Shown piece after piece: positions 17,293 to 26,838 of a stretch of 64,000 bases of DNA; position 1 is the stretch's first letter; every line of letters starts with the position of its first letter. Where the stretch lies: assembly GCA_009929615.1 (NCBI GenBank), contig SAAB01000005.1, positions 41,565 to 105,564 of the forward strand, given 5' to 3'. The DNA comes from Clostridia bacterium. GTDB taxonomy: Bacteria > Bacillota > Clostridia > Lachnospirales > Lachnospiraceae. A program made the translations under genes and the position numbers. The notes under the pieces were generated by a model that was not told where the DNA came from, searched no databases, and saw only the letters and a list, made by a program, of their open reading frames with translations.

Positions 17293-17982
17293 CTACACCT
17301 TGAAGCGGTATCCCACACCCCAAATTGTTTCTATGTATTGAGGTTTGGATGTATTAAATTCTATTTTTTCACGAATCTTTTTAATATGCACCGTGACTGT
17401 AGCAATATCTCCAAGCGATTCCATATCCCAGATTTTATTAAATAATTCTTCTTTTTTGTAAACATGATTTGGATTTTCTGCCAAAAACGTAAGTAAATCG
17501 AACTCTTTTGTTGTAAAGGCTTTCTCTTCACCATTAATGTAAACCCGGCGGGCTGTTTTATCAATCTTCAAACCGCGGATTTCAATGATTTCATTGCTCT
17601 TAACAGCGCTTCCTATAAGGCGCTCGTATCTGGCAAGATGGGCCTTTACCCGGGCAACCAGTTCACTTGGGCTGAAAGGTTTTGTAATATAGTCGTCCGC
17701 TCCCATACCCAGTCCTCTGATTTTATCAATATCTTCTTTTTTAGCTGAAACCATTAATACAGGAATATTTTTCTGTTCGCGAATTCTCCGGCAAATTTCA
17801 AAACCATCCATTCCAGGAAGCATCAAATCCAGAATGACCAAATCGTAAGCATTCTTCAAAGCCTTTTCCAGTCCTGTGTCACCGCTGTTTTCCATATCCA
17901 CTTCGAAGCCACTCAACTCAAGATAATCCTTTTCGAGTTCAGCAATACTCACTTCATCTTCAATAATTAAAATTTTACTCAT
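17293..17982 (-). CDS. OmpR/PhoB-family response regulator
   Basis: Cytosolic transcription factor phosphorylated by the adjacent kinase. The 229-aa protein has a receiver domain with IIEDE (acidic pocket), the phospho-acceptor Asp in LVILDLMLPGMDG (about 53), a Ser/Lys switch in VLMVSAKKE, and KPFSPSELVARV. The C-terminal winged helix spans about 130-229 with FTTKEFDLLTFLAENPNHVY and VTVHIKKIREKIE. It overlaps the kinase gene by 8 bases, with GGAGTG as ribosome-binding site. The order kinase then regulator is the reverse of the more common one. Target genes are unknown. Confidence 0.95.
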   Translation of the reverse strand: MSKILIIEDEVSIAELEKDYLELSGFEVDMENSGDTGLEKALKNAYDLVILDLMLPGMDGFEICRRIREQKNIPVLMVSAKKEDIDKIRGLGMGADDYITKPFSPSELVARVKAHLARYERLIGSAVKSNEIIEIRGLKIDKTARRVYINGEEKAFTTKEFDLLTFLAENPNHVYKKEELFNKIWDMESLGDIATVTVHIKKIREKIEFNTSKPQYIETIWGVGYRFKV

Positions 17983-19450
17983 AGGTCACACACTCCTTAT
18001 ACTTCCTTAAAACGAAACTCATCGTTGTGCCTTCACCTTCAACACTGTTCGCCCATATTTTCCCGCCATGCTCTTCTATAATCTTTTTAGCTATAGATAA
18101 GCCAAGACCGCTTCCACCCTTTGAAGAATTTCTTGAGGCATCCGTCCGATAACATCTTTCAAAAATATGAGGCAGCTCACTCTTTGCAATGCCTTTACCA
18201 TTATCATGGATTTCAACCTGAACAAATTCAGGCTCATCCTTAATGAAAATACTGATTCGTCCCGGCACTCTGTCCATATACTTAACTGAATTTCCCACAA
18301 TATTATTGATAACCCGTTTAAGCTGTTCAGGGTCTGCAATAATAATGACATTGTCCGGAACATAATTTTTATAAATGAATTCAAGTCCCCTGGATTCCAA
18401 ATCCAGAGATATCTCATCCACACAGTCCTCAAAATAACCCTTCAGATTAAGTTTGACAAAATTATAGTTCATGGAATTGCTGTCCAATTTGGAATAAAGG
18501 AAGAGTTCATCAATCAGCTTATCCATATCCGTGGCCTTATTATAAATGGTTCGAATATATTTGTCCATTTTTTCAGGTGAATCGGCAACACCATCCCGAA
18601 TTCCCTCAACATATCCTTTAATAGCCGTAATTGGCGTTTTCAAATCATGGGAAATATTGCTGATTAATTCTTTATTGTCTTTTTCATACTGCATACTGAC
18701 ATCAATCTGAGCTTTCAGCTTAATACGCATCTCTTCAAAAGCTGTGCATACCTCACCAATCTCATCCTCTGTATCTGTAATAACATTAAAATCCAGATTG
18801 CCCTCTTTGATGTTGACAGCTGCGCGTTTAAGCTTTTCCAAAGGCTGAACAATACTCTGATATAACCAGAAAAATGCCATAGCACTGACGGCAAGCAAGA
18901 TGACCAACGCTGCAACGCAAACCTTCAGGAGCATCTTTTCAACCTGCTCAGCTACCGAAGCAACCGGAGTCATTATCTGAATTGTTCCTTCACTGCCATC
19001 CGAAAAAAAGAAATCAATCTGCTTTAGGTGGTACGGGTCTGTTCCTGTAATGTAGCTGCTTTCCGAATTCTGAACAACGACATCCGCCGCATCCGGATCT
19101 CCGCCGCTGTCTTGGCCGGAATAGAAAACTTCTCCATTCTTTCTTAACACCAAAAACGAAGAATAATTTTCCAAGCGCTCATTCATCACCTGAAGGTAGG
19201 ACACGTCTTCCAAACGGTCCGGGTCTGCTTCACCAACAGCTGAAAGTTCGTCCACAATACTTGAAGACATATGTTCCAGCACCTCAAAAGGATTGAAAAG
19301 CATCTCTACTTTCGTCTCTTCCATGTCGTACTTTTGACGCAGGGCATTTAGCTCTACGCGGCCAATACCTGTAAAAGCAAGCACCATCAGCAAAAGCGGT
19401 ACAATGAAAACAATAGCATATGTGATTTTCATACGAGTAGCCAGACGCAT
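17975..19450 (-). CDS. Membrane sensor histidine kinase with HAMP domain
   Basis: 491 aa. A transmembrane helix at about 10-30 and another at about 170-195 flank an extracellular sensor domain of some 140 residues. A HAMP domain follows (LEKLKRAAVNIKEGNLDFNV). HisKA has the phospho-His in ISNISHDLKTPITAIKGYVEG (about 268). The HATPase domain has INNIVGNSVKYM (N box), IHDNGKGI (G1) and KGGSGLGLSIAKKIIEEHGG (G2). All catalytic residues are intact. It starts 40 bases after the metK stop with AAAGGAGG and no terminator between, so it may share the SAM-riboswitch transcript. The signal is unknown. Confidence 0.95.
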   Translation of the reverse strand: MRLATRMKITYAIVFIVPLLLMVLAFTGIGRVELNALRQKYDMEETKVEMLFNPFEVLEHMSSSIVDELSAVGEADPDRLEDVSYLQVMNERLENYSSFLVLRKNGEVFYSGQDSGGDPDAADVVVQNSESSYITGTDPYHLKQIDFFFSDGSEGTIQIMTPVASVAEQVEKMLLKVCVAALVILLAVSAMAFFWLYQSIVQPLEKLKRAAVNIKEGNLDFNVITDTEDEIGEVCTAFEEMRIKLKAQIDVSMQYEKDNKELISNISHDLKTPITAIKGYVEGIRDGVADSPEKMDKYIRTIYNKATDMDKLIDELFLYSKLDSNSMNYNFVKLNLKGYFEDCVDEISLDLESRGLEFIYKNYVPDNVIIIADPEQLKRVINNIVGNSVKYMDRVPGRISIFIKDEPEFVQVEIHDNGKGIAKSELPHIFERCYRTDASRNSSKGGSGLGLSIAKKIIEEHGGKIWANSVEGEGTTMSFVLRKYKECVTYE

Positions 19451-19489
19451 AGAGTGTTCCTCCTTTCGGCTTCACAGTTTATAACAAAA

Positions 19490-20677
19490 TTACAAATATT
19501 TCTTTAATAGTTCTGCCCTGTCGGTTTTCTCCCATGGAAGATTCAAATCGTTTCTTCCAAAATGTCCGTAAGCAGCCGTTTGTTTATAAATTGGCTGACG
19601 AAGATTCAGCATTTTAATAATACCTGCCGGACGTAAGTCGAAATTCTCACGAATCATTGCCACAAGTTCTGCTTCCGACATCTTACTTGTACCAAATGTA
19701 TCCACCATAACCGATGTCGGCTGAGCCACGCCAATCGCATAAGAAAGCTGGATTTCGCATTTTTCTGCCAAACCTGCAGCTACTATATTCTTTGCTACAT
19801 ATCTTGCCGCATAGGCTGCTGAACGGTCTACCTTTGTACAGTCTTTACCGGAAAATGCTCCACCGCCGTGGCGTGCATATCCACCATAGGTATCAACAAT
19901 AATCTTTCTTCCGGTCAAGCCACTGTCTCCATGTGGTCCACCAATAACAAAACGTCCGGTTGGATTAATGAAGAAATGGGTTTTCTCATCAACCATCTCT
20001 GCTGGAAGAATTGGTTCAAAAACATATTTACGAATATCTGCATGAATCTGTTCCTGTGTCACATCGGGATCATGTTGTGTTGAAAGAACAACCGTATCCA
20101 ATCGAGCAGGTTTTCCATTCTCATCATACTCTATAGTAACCTGAGTTTTGCCATCTGGGCGCAAATAAGACAAAGTACCATCTTTGCGAACCTGTGCCAA
20201 ACGTCTTGACAACTTATGTGCAAGAGCAATCGGATATGGCATATATTCCGGTGTCTCATTCGTTGCATAACCGAACATCATACCCTGGTCACCGGCACCA
20301 ATAGCTTCAATCTGGTCATCGGACATGGTATGTTCTCTGGCTTCCAATGCTTTATCAACGCCCATGGCAATATCTGGTGACTGTTTATCCAATGTCACCA
20401 TAACAGAACAGGTAGCTGCATCAAAACCGTATTTTCCACGGTTATATCCAATTTCATCAACTGTGTCTCTGACTATTTTTGCAATATCAATATTGGCTTT
20501 AGATGTAATTTCACCCATAACCATAACAAGTCCGGTTGTTGTGCAGGTTTCACATGCCACGCGGCTCATTGGGTCCTCCGCAATCAGGGCATCTAAAATA
20601 GCATCTGAAATCTGATCACAGATTTTGTCAGGATGTCCTTCGGTTACAGATTCTGAAGTAAATAAAAGCTTTTCCAT
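19490..20677 (-). CDS. metK: S-adenosylmethionine synthetase
   Basis: Makes SAM from methionine and ATP. The 395-aa protein has the normal length and signature motifs: [21 protein letters not shown] near the N-terminus, [12 protein letters not shown] (about 118), and [22 protein letters not shown]. The start follows AAGGAGGAGAACAAAAC. Its leader holds a SAM-I riboswitch with terminator, giving feedback by the product. The two-component system lies 40 bases downstream on the same strand. Sure. Confidence 0.98.
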   Translation of the reverse strand: MEKLLFTSESVTEGHPDKICDQISDAILDALIAEDPMSRVACETCTTTGLVMVMGEITSKANIDIAKIVRDTVDEIGYNRGKYGFDAATCSVMVTLDKQSPDIAMGVDKALEAREHTMSDDQIEAIGAGDQGMMFGYATNETPEYMPYPIALAHKLSRRLAQVRKDGTLSYLRPDGKTQVTIEYDENGKPARLDTVVLSTQHDPDVTQEQIHADIRKYVFEPILPAEMVDEKTHFFINPTGRFVIGGPHGDSGLTGRKIIVDTYGGYARHGGGAFSGKDCTKVDRSAAYAARYVAKNIVAAGLAEKCEIQLSYAIGVAQPTSVMVDTFGTSKMSEAELVAMIRENFDLRPAGIIKMLNLRQPIYKQTAAYGHFGRNDLNLPWEKTDRAELLKKYL

Positions 20678-20728
20678 GTTTTGTTCTCCTCCTTGGAATT
20701 ATCATTAAAAACTGTTTCTCTTCTATAA

Positions 20729-20766
20729 ATTAAAAAATTAAAATAAAATTAAAAAATTAAAATAAA
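20729..20766. repeat. Two copies of a 19-bp AT-only repeat in the metK leader
   Basis: The unit ATTAAAAAATTAAAATAAA occurs twice in direct tandem (20729-20747, 20748-20766), between the riboswitch terminator and the metK ribosome-binding site. Confidence 0.8.
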
Positions 20767-20802
20767 AAAATCAAGTGCACACAAAGTGGACTTGATTTTT
20801 TT
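20764..20802 (-). terminator. Expression-platform terminator of the SAM riboswitch
   Basis: TCAAGTGCAC (20771-20780) pairs with GTGGACTTGA (20786-20795) with one mismatch, flanked on both sides by A/T runs. It lies between aptamer and metK. Confidence 0.9.
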
Positions 20803-20810
20803 ATCAAATC

Positions 20811-20908
20811 CTCTTATTGTTCGAAATTATTCGCTCCGGCAGGCACCTTCCAAAATCGGGGTTGCCGCAATATCATCGCTCCTTAGGCTCCATTGCTCTG
20901 AATAAGAG
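20811..20908 (-). ncRNA. SAM-I riboswitch (S-box)
   Basis: P1 arms CTCTTATT (20811-20818) and AATAAGAG (20901-20908) are complementary. Between them the minus strand reads CAGAGCAATGGAG, GCGGCAACCCC and GGAAGGTGCCTGCC, the S-box landmarks in correct order. A terminator and metK follow. High SAM should stop transcription. Confidence 0.94.
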
Positions 20909-20941
20909 AAAATTGTTACATATTCACTTTTTATGTCGGCA

Positions 20942-22234
20942 TCATCCGACTTTTAACTTAAATTTCTGAAGGTCCTTATCATTATCAGCCTTCTCAATGC
21001 AGGCTCCAAGACTTTTCAGTTTACCCTCAAAATCTTCATAACCACGCTGAATATACCCGATGGAATCCACTGTAGAAATACCATCTGCCGCCAGTGCTGC
21101 AATAACTAATGCTGCTCCTGCACGTAAATCCGGAGCACTCATATGAGCTCCCTTGTAGCTTGGCACACCAATAATAATCGCTGTGTTACCCTCTACTTTA
21201 ATGCGTGCACCCATTCTTGCCAGCTCGTCCACATATCTGAATCGATTTTCAAAAATGCTTTCTGTAATAACACTGGTTCCGTCAGCTAATGCTAACGCAA
21301 TGCCAACCTGTGGCTGCATATCTGTAGGAAATCCCGGATATGGCAGAGTCTTAATATTCGTTGGCAAAAGCCGTTTTGCAGCGACAACACGAACTGCATC
21401 ATCCAGTTCTTCAATCTCTGCACCCATCTCCAGCAGCTTAGCTGTAATGGACTCTAAATGTTTAGGAATAACATGTTTCACAGTGATATCTCCCTGAGTT
21501 GCCACTGCTGCACACATAAATGTTCCTGCCTCAATCTGATCTGGAATAATCGTATATTCCGTTCCGTGAAGTTTCTCAACACCTCTGATTCGAATAACAT
21601 CTGTTCCGGCACCTTTAATATCCGCTCCCATAGAATTCAGGAAATTGGCCACATCAACGATGTGAGGTTCCTTCGCAGAGTTTTCCAGAATTGTCCGGCC
21701 TTCTGCCATGGCCGCTGCCATCATAATATTAATTGTTGCTCCAACACTGACCACGTCCAGATAAATATGACGTGCTTTTAAATGTTCTGCCTTCGCAATA
21801 ATCATACTGTTGTCAATATCAACTTTGGCACCTAGTGCCCTAAATCCCTTAATATGCTGGTCTATCGGACGACTTCCTATATTACATCCGCCCGGCAGCG
21901 CAACCTGTGCCTCTTTATATTTTCCTAAAAGGGCTCCCAGCAAATAATAGGATGCTCTTATTTTACGGATAAATCCATCGTCAATGCAATAACTGTGAAT
22001 ATTTTTACCGTTTATCTTTACTGTATTTCTATCGATTCGCTCTACATCTGCTCCGATCGAAGCAATAGCCTGTAATAATACATTGATATCGCTTACGTCT
22101 GGCAAATTGTCAATAATCACGTCTTCATCACTCATGATAGCTGCTGCAAGAATACCTAAAGCCGCATTCTTCGCGCCACCAATCGTCACTTCGCCAACCA
22201 ATGGATTTCCGCCTTTTATAACATATTGTTCCAT
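20942..22234 (-). CDS. murA: UDP-N-acetylglucosamine 1-carboxyvinyltransferase
   Basis: First committed step of peptidoglycan synthesis, and the fosfomycin target. The 430-aa protein shows N-terminal GGAKNAALGILAAAI, the Lys and Asn of the active site, and the catalytic loop VALPGGCNIGSRPIDQHIKG with the fosfomycin-reactive Cys. The later LPYPGFPTDMQPQ segment is also present. I use ATG at 22234, preceded by GAGGTG; the longer ORF adds 12 residues. Low-GC Gram-positives often have two murA genes; only one is in this window. A GTCGG/CCGAC hairpin just past the stop may slow transcription. Confidence 0.97.
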   Translation of the reverse strand: MEQYVIKGGNPLVGEVTIGGAKNAALGILAAAIMSDEDVIIDNLPDVSDINVLLQAIASIGADVERIDRNTVKINGKNIHSYCIDDGFIRKIRASYYLLGALLGKYKEAQVALPGGCNIGSRPIDQHIKGFRALGAKVDIDNSMIIAKAEHLKARHIYLDVVSVGATINIMMAAAMAEGRTILENSAKEPHIVDVANFLNSMGADIKGAGTDVIRIRGVEKLHGTEYTIIPDQIEAGTFMCAAVATQGDITVKHVIPKHLESITAKLLEMGAEIEELDDAVRVVAAKRLLPTNIKTLPYPGFPTDMQPQVGIALALADGTSVITESIFENRFRYVDELARMGARIKVEGNTAIIIGVPSYKGAHMSAPDLRAGAALVIAALAADGISTVDSIGYIQRGYEDFEGKLKSLGACIEKADNDKDLQKFKLKVG

Positions 22235-22355
22235 GGTACACCTCAATAAACTTTCTGCTATAGTCTTCATTATTATAGCATACTCCCGGAATTTGTAAAT
22301 TGAATTTTATAATTTCGTAAAAAATCACCCGATATTTTACAAAATTTTTATAATT

Positions 22356-24959
22356 TTATACATCATGTCCCTCCGGAGTCGCCTGGCTCTCCACAACCTT
22401 TGGATGTTTTTTGTCTCTTTCGTACATAACAATGAACATTGCCCCGGATATACATGTAATAATTACCCCAATCACAAATCCCTGTGGTTTGTAATTCATC
22501 TCAATATAATGTCCTCCGGCAGATAATGGAATTCCAATAAAGGCACCTGCAATCTTTTCTGTTACTACTTTCTGTCCATCCACTTTAACCGTCCATCCTT
22601 TTTCGTACGGAATGGATGTGAACATAATTCCGTCTTCTTGAACGGTAATCTGTCCGGATACCTTTGTTGAAGCCACCTGGTCGACCTGCCATGTTTCTTT
22701 TTTCAACGCGTCAAATATCTGATAAAATGCATCCATATGATGTTCTGCCGCAATAAGTTTAATATTCCCGCTGTCATACTCATCATCCAGATGGAATACA
22801 AATGTAACAGTTTCACCAGTCTCCAGGTCTCCGACTCTGATAATGTGACCGTCTTCATCCGAATAGGTTTTGTCGCCATCCGCTTTGCTTACAACCATCT
22901 TTTCGCAGTGTGCTGCTTTAAAGTAAATATACAGGTCTTGATAAGCATCCGGCATATAGGTATAGGTTACAGTGCCATCACCTTCATCTGTAGATGTATA
23001 AGACCAGTCTGCCCAACTGTCGGTTGTCAATTCGCACCCCTCTGAAACCGGCTCAGGAAGTCCAAAATAATCATATGGCCGGATATCCATATCCGTTGCA
23101 GATACAACCATTTGATTAATCACATCAAAAGGATTCGTTTTTGCATAATCCCACTGACGTATATTTTCTGATACCATAAATCCGAGGCCCAGTGCACAGT
23201 GATTCAAATAAAGATTCTCACCCTCGGACTCAGAAAGCCACTCAAAGGTTCTTATATTATCCTGCTTCTGATTGCTGATGATATAGTCAATATTTAAAAA
23301 AGCATCTGTCTCCGGAGTTGCTCCCTGATAGCTGTATTTATTCGTCACCGAATAAAATCCAAGCCGTCTGGCCAGATTGTCCACCCCGGCATTAGCGGTT
23401 GATGAAAACAGAGACATTCCCGGCAGGTTCTGCCAGGTAACGTCATCCCTGCCACGGCGTTCTTCGAGTTCAATCCGGTAGAATCTGTCTTCTTCCCGCT
23501 CTTCAACCTCAGATTTAAGTGCCGACACAGCCTTCTGGTCACTATAATAATCTTTTCGATTGACTGTGCCATTCATACATAGGCCAAAGGCACCATACCC
23601 ACAGGCCTCAACCAGTATCAATGCCATCAATGCAATCTCCAGTTTCTTTCGCTTCTTCGTCTGTCCACAGGTCACTGTAAATAAAATACCATACAAAAGG
23701 ATTACCCCAATGTTAATCCCCCATGTATATGTTTCCAGCTCAACTTTTCCGCTCCACCAGCTGTATCCCAAAACAGTCAGCCATGCCACTGCAGATAATG
23801 CCGGAGCCCATCTCGGACAATCTTTACGATACTTATAGCCTTCATATCCCATAATTAAAATCATAAAAATATAAATAAAGGAAAATCTTCCCGGCAAACC
23901 ATTTGGAAAATGGAATCCGTGCCAGATATAAGTCAGAAAGTTCGTATTCAGACTCACCAGTAAAAATGCTGTTACTAATAAATGGGTGAACTTTTCCCAG
24001 GGTCTTATCTTTCGATTCAGTAAATATAATGGCACAAGAAGCATCAGTGCCGCACCACAGTAAAGATTGAAGTTACCATTTAAATTTGTTGGTTCTATCG
24101 CCGTAAAATGCTGACACAATAACTCGAAAATATTGTGATAAAATTTCAAAGTTTTCGGAAATGTGCTTGCCGCCGACTGGCTTGCCATCAAAGTATATGC
24201 TGTCGGCAAAAGCATGACTGCTCCAAAACCGCCGGCTAAGATAGAATAGCCCGCGAAACCTATCATCCGCCGAATTCGTGCCCCTAACCAGGCTTCACGC
24301 TCACAGCTTATTTCCATCAAAAAGAAAATACAGGAAAAAATACATATCATTATGGATATATAATAATTTGTAAAAATGCACAGGGCCAGTGAAATACCAT
24401 AGAGCAGGCCCTTACCTTCTTTTACAAGCTTGTGAATTCCCAGCATAACCAGCGGGAAAAGGACAATACAATCGAGCCACATAATATTCCATCCGTAGCC
24501 AATGATAAAACTGCTCATGGCATAACAGCATCCAAAAACAGTTATAATCGGACCATAATGGTTAAACCGTTTTTTTAGAAACAGTGAAAATGTCACTCCG
24601 GCCAAGCCCAGCTTAATCAGATAAATCAGAGTGAAACACTCCATAACCATGCTCTTCGGGAAGATAAGCAGCAACAGATTCAGTGGGCTTGCCAGATAGT
24701 AGGCAATAATTGCCCAGAAATTCATACCCAGGCCGCCATTCCAACTATATAACAAGCTGTCAAAATGCCTCCACTTATACTGAAGTTCCGAGAAAAACGG
24801 CACATATTGATGATACGAGTCAATAATCGTAATTCCCCTGTCTCCAAACGGCCACACTCCCTGGCATATAAAAGCTGCCAGTGCTACGACAAACGGAATA
24901 ATAAAGGCCATAATATACCATTTATTTTTTCCCGCCCATTTTTTTATCTTTAACTTCAT
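22356..24959 (-). CDS. YfhO family polytopic membrane protein
   Basis: Large membrane protein (867 aa) with about 13 hydrophobic segments in the N-terminal 450 residues, one at the extreme C-terminus (GFVIGVIITCISGAMFIVMY), and a long extracytoplasmic part between. The family relates to GT-C glycosyltransferases. In Bacilli, YfhO/CsbB/GtcA-type proteins glycosylate lipoteichoic acid outside the cell. N-terminal text such as GDRGITIIDSYHQYVPFFSE carries the acidic residue expected in the first external loop of GT-C proteins. The C-terminal basic tail (YERDKKHPKV) faces the cytosol. It overlaps aroK closely (2 bases apart) and may be co-transcribed. The GT2 enzyme at 7721 could be its sugar-lipid supplier; that is inference. 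Confidence 0.88.
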   Translation of the reverse strand: MKLKIKKWAGKNKWYIMAFIIPFVVALAAFICQGVWPFGDRGITIIDSYHQYVPFFSELQYKWRHFDSLLYSWNGGLGMNFWAIIAYYLASPLNLLLLIFPKSMVMECFTLIYLIKLGLAGVTFSLFLKKRFNHYGPIITVFGCCYAMSSFIIGYGWNIMWLDCIVLFPLVMLGIHKLVKEGKGLLYGISLALCIFTNYYISIMICIFSCIFFLMEISCEREAWLGARIRRMIGFAGYSILAGGFGAVMLLPTAYTLMASQSAASTFPKTLKFYHNIFELLCQHFTAIEPTNLNGNFNLYCGAALMLLVPLYLLNRKIRPWEKFTHLLVTAFLLVSLNTNFLTYIWHGFHFPNGLPGRFSFIYIFMILIMGYEGYKYRKDCPRWAPALSAVAWLTVLGYSWWSGKVELETYTWGINIGVILLYGILFTVTCGQTKKRKKLEIALMALILVEACGYGAFGLCMNGTVNRKDYYSDQKAVSALKSEVEEREEDRFYRIELEERRGRDDVTWQNLPGMSLFSSTANAGVDNLARRLGFYSVTNKYSYQGATPETDAFLNIDYIISNQKQDNIRTFEWLSESEGENLYLNHCALGLGFMVSENIRQWDYAKTNPFDVINQMVVSATDMDIRPYDYFGLPEPVSEGCELTTDSWADWSYTSTDEGDGTVTYTYMPDAYQDLYIYFKAAHCEKMVVSKADGDKTYSDEDGHIIRVGDLETGETVTFVFHLDDEYDSGNIKLIAAEHHMDAFYQIFDALKKETWQVDQVASTKVSGQITVQEDGIMFTSIPYEKGWTVKVDGQKVVTEKIAGAFIGIPLSAGGHYIEMNYKPQGFVIGVIITCISGAMFIVMYERDKKHPKVVESQATPEGHDV

Positions 24960-24961
24960 AA

Positions 24962-25474
24962 TTATTTACGCTCCAAATCTTCTACCTGGGACTGTATCGC
25001 CAACATGGCCTTACGGATACCCATATTCCCAACTTCCACAGTGATGTCAGCATAACGTTCGTACAATGGCACCCTCTCATTATATAAATCCTTCAATGTA
25101 TTACCTTTACGGATAGCCACTCCTCGTTTTAAAAGATTTCCAAGCCGTTTTTCAAGGGCCGTATAAGGCACTTTGATGTATACAACCCGGCCAATAGATT
25201 TCAAATGCTCCATGGCCTCTGCTCCATAAATAACACTTCCGCCCGTTGCAATAACCGTTCTATGTACCTGCAGTTGGGCGTTGACACGATTTTCCACGTC
25301 AAGAAATCCATCGATTCCACGTTCCCCAATAATTTCATACAGCCTCTTGCCTTCGGCTGCCTGAATAGCCAAATCTGAATCTATAAAATCATATCCCAAA
25401 GCCTTTGCAAGAACAACACCAATGGTACTCTTCCCCGCTCCGGGCATTCCAATCAAAATAATATTATCTGTCAT
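24962..25474 (-). CDS. aroK: Shikimate kinase
   Basis: Phosphorylates shikimate in aromatic amino acid synthesis. The 170-aa protein has Walker A GMPGAGKST (about 8-16), shikimate-binding Asp/Arg in DFIDSDLAIQ and the GG of ATGGSVIYGAEAM. The LID segment with Arg in LLKRGVAIRKGNTL and the late RVPLYERYADITVEVG complete the fold. The start is preceded by AAAGGGTG. No other aro gene is adjacent. Confidence 0.95.
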   Translation of the reverse strand: MTDNIILIGMPGAGKSTIGVVLAKALGYDFIDSDLAIQAAEGKRLYEIIGERGIDGFLDVENRVNAQLQVHRTVIATGGSVIYGAEAMEHLKSIGRVVYIKVPYTALEKRLGNLLKRGVAIRKGNTLKDLYNERVPLYERYADITVEVGNMGIRKAMLAIQSQVEDLERK

Positions 25475-25540
25475 ATGTCTGTCACCCTTTCTGTATTTTT
25501 TTATTTTAGCATTTTCCCTTCATTTTCTCAACTATTTTAA

Positions 25541-25583
25541 CACGTACGTGGCTATTGACCCCTTCCTATCCTTTAGATATAAT
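25541..25583 (+). promoter_or_regulatory. dinB promoter with adjacent CACGTACGTG palindrome
   Basis: TTGACC (25555-25560), 17-base spacer, TATAAT (25578-25583). The perfect 10-bp palindrome CACGTACGTG (25541-25550) lies 4 bases upstream of the -35. It does not resemble the Gram-positive LexA box GAAC-N4-GTTC. Confidence 0.8.
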
Positions 25584-25611
25584 GAATTTATTAGTTTTGA
25601 AGGTGATGTTT

Positions 25612-26814
25612 ATGGACTCTGTAATTTTTCATATCGATGTTAACTCAGCTTTTTTAAGCTGGACAGCCATACGTCTCCTCGCCGAAGGTTCCTCTGTGGA
25701 CATACGAACAATTCCCGCTGCTATTGGTGGAGATATTTCAAAACGGCGGGGTGTTATTTTGGCGAAATCTATTCCGGCAAAGGCCTTCCGGGTAACAACA
25801 GGCGAACCGATTACAGATGCCCTGAAAAAATGTCCAAATCTTCATATTGTTCAACCGGACCACGGCTATTATCAGAAGTGCAGCGAAGAAATGCTGTCTT
25901 TATTGAACGAATATTCTCCGGATATTCATCCCTATAGCATTGATGAATGTTTTATGACTTATGTGCCTTTTCCGGGAGATGGCGGCACGCCAGTATCCGC
26001 CGCCAACTATATTCGCCAGCACATCCAGAATGCCTTGGGCTTTACTGTTAATATTGGAATTTCCACAAATAAACTGCTGGCAAAGATGGCTTCGGATTTC
26101 ACAAAGCCCAACAGGGTCCACACTCTTTTCCCCGAAGAAATACCACAGAAGATGTGGCCGCTGCCTGTACGTGATCTTTTTATGGTCGGTCGCTCCTCTG
26201 CCCACACCTTAGAACTTCTCGGCATAAAAACCATCGGTGATTTAGCACACACAGACCCGGCCATTCTGACCTCCCACTTAAAAAGTCACGGTCAGACCAT
26301 CTGGGAATATGCTAACGGTCTGGAACGTACCCCCATTGATACTAAACGGCATATTGCCAAAGGTATTGGAAATTCCACAACCCTCGCCTCCGATATCACA
26401 GAAAGTTCTGCCGCAAGAAAAGTTCTTCTATCTCTGTCAGAATCTGTATCTCGCCGTTTAAGGTCCTCCGGGCAGTGTGCCGGAATGGTCAGTGTCGAAA
26501 TCAAATACAATGATTTCAGAACTGCCTCCCATCAAATGCAGATTTTAACACCAAGCCAGAATACAGATATCATTTACAAACATGCCTGTCAGCTCTTTGA
26601 TGAGCTATGGGAAGGAACCCCTATACGCCTTTTGGGCATCCGTACATCCAAGCTTACAGACCAGTCAAATTTGCAGATGAATCTTTTTGATACAATTGAA
26701 AATAAAAAATTACAAAATCTGGATAAAGCCCTCGATGCCATTCGTTCAAAATATGGCCGTGATGCCGTTGTCCGAGGAAGTTTTCTGAAATCAAAAGAAG
26801 ATACACCTAAATAG
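25612..26814 (+). CDS. dinB: Y-family DNA polymerase (DNA polymerase IV)
   Basis: Low-fidelity translesion polymerase. The 400-aa protein has the palm motif IFHIDVNSAFLSW with the first catalytic Asp (about residue 7), and PYSIDECFMTY with the second Asp-Glu pair (about 107). The little-finger domain is C-terminal. A beta-clamp-binding-like peptide (QMNLFD) lies at about 362, within LQMNLFDTIENKK. The start at 25612 fits the HIDVNSAF N-terminus and lies downstream of a consensus promoter; earlier codons lie in that promoter. It is a solitary plus-strand gene between minus-strand operons, ending in a bidirectional terminator. Confidence 0.95.
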   Translation: MDSVIFHIDVNSAFLSWTAIRLLAEGSSVDIRTIPAAIGGDISKRRGVILAKSIPAKAFRVTTGEPITDALKKCPNLHIVQPDHGYYQKCSEEMLSLLNEYSPDIHPYSIDECFMTYVPFPGDGGTPVSAANYIRQHIQNALGFTVNIGISTNKLLAKMASDFTKPNRVHTLFPEEIPQKMWPLPVRDLFMVGRSSAHTLELLGIKTIGDLAHTDPAILTSHLKSHGQTIWEYANGLERTPIDTKRHIAKGIGNSTTLASDITESSAARKVLLSLSESVSRRLRSSGQCAGMVSVEIKYNDFRTASHQMQILTPSQNTDIIYKHACQLFDELWEGTPIRLLGIRTSKLTDQSNLQMNLFDTIENKKLQNLDKALDAIRSKYGRDAVVRGSFLKSKEDTPK

Positions 26815-26828
26815 ATGTATCTTCTTTT
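26793..26828 (+). terminator. Bidirectional terminator at the dinB/flavin reductase junction
   Basis: AAAAGAAGATACA (26793-26805) and TGTATCTTCTTTT (26816-26828) are perfect complements. The left arm lies within the last codons of dinB. Confidence 0.88.
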
Positions 26829-26838
26829 GCCTATTGTT

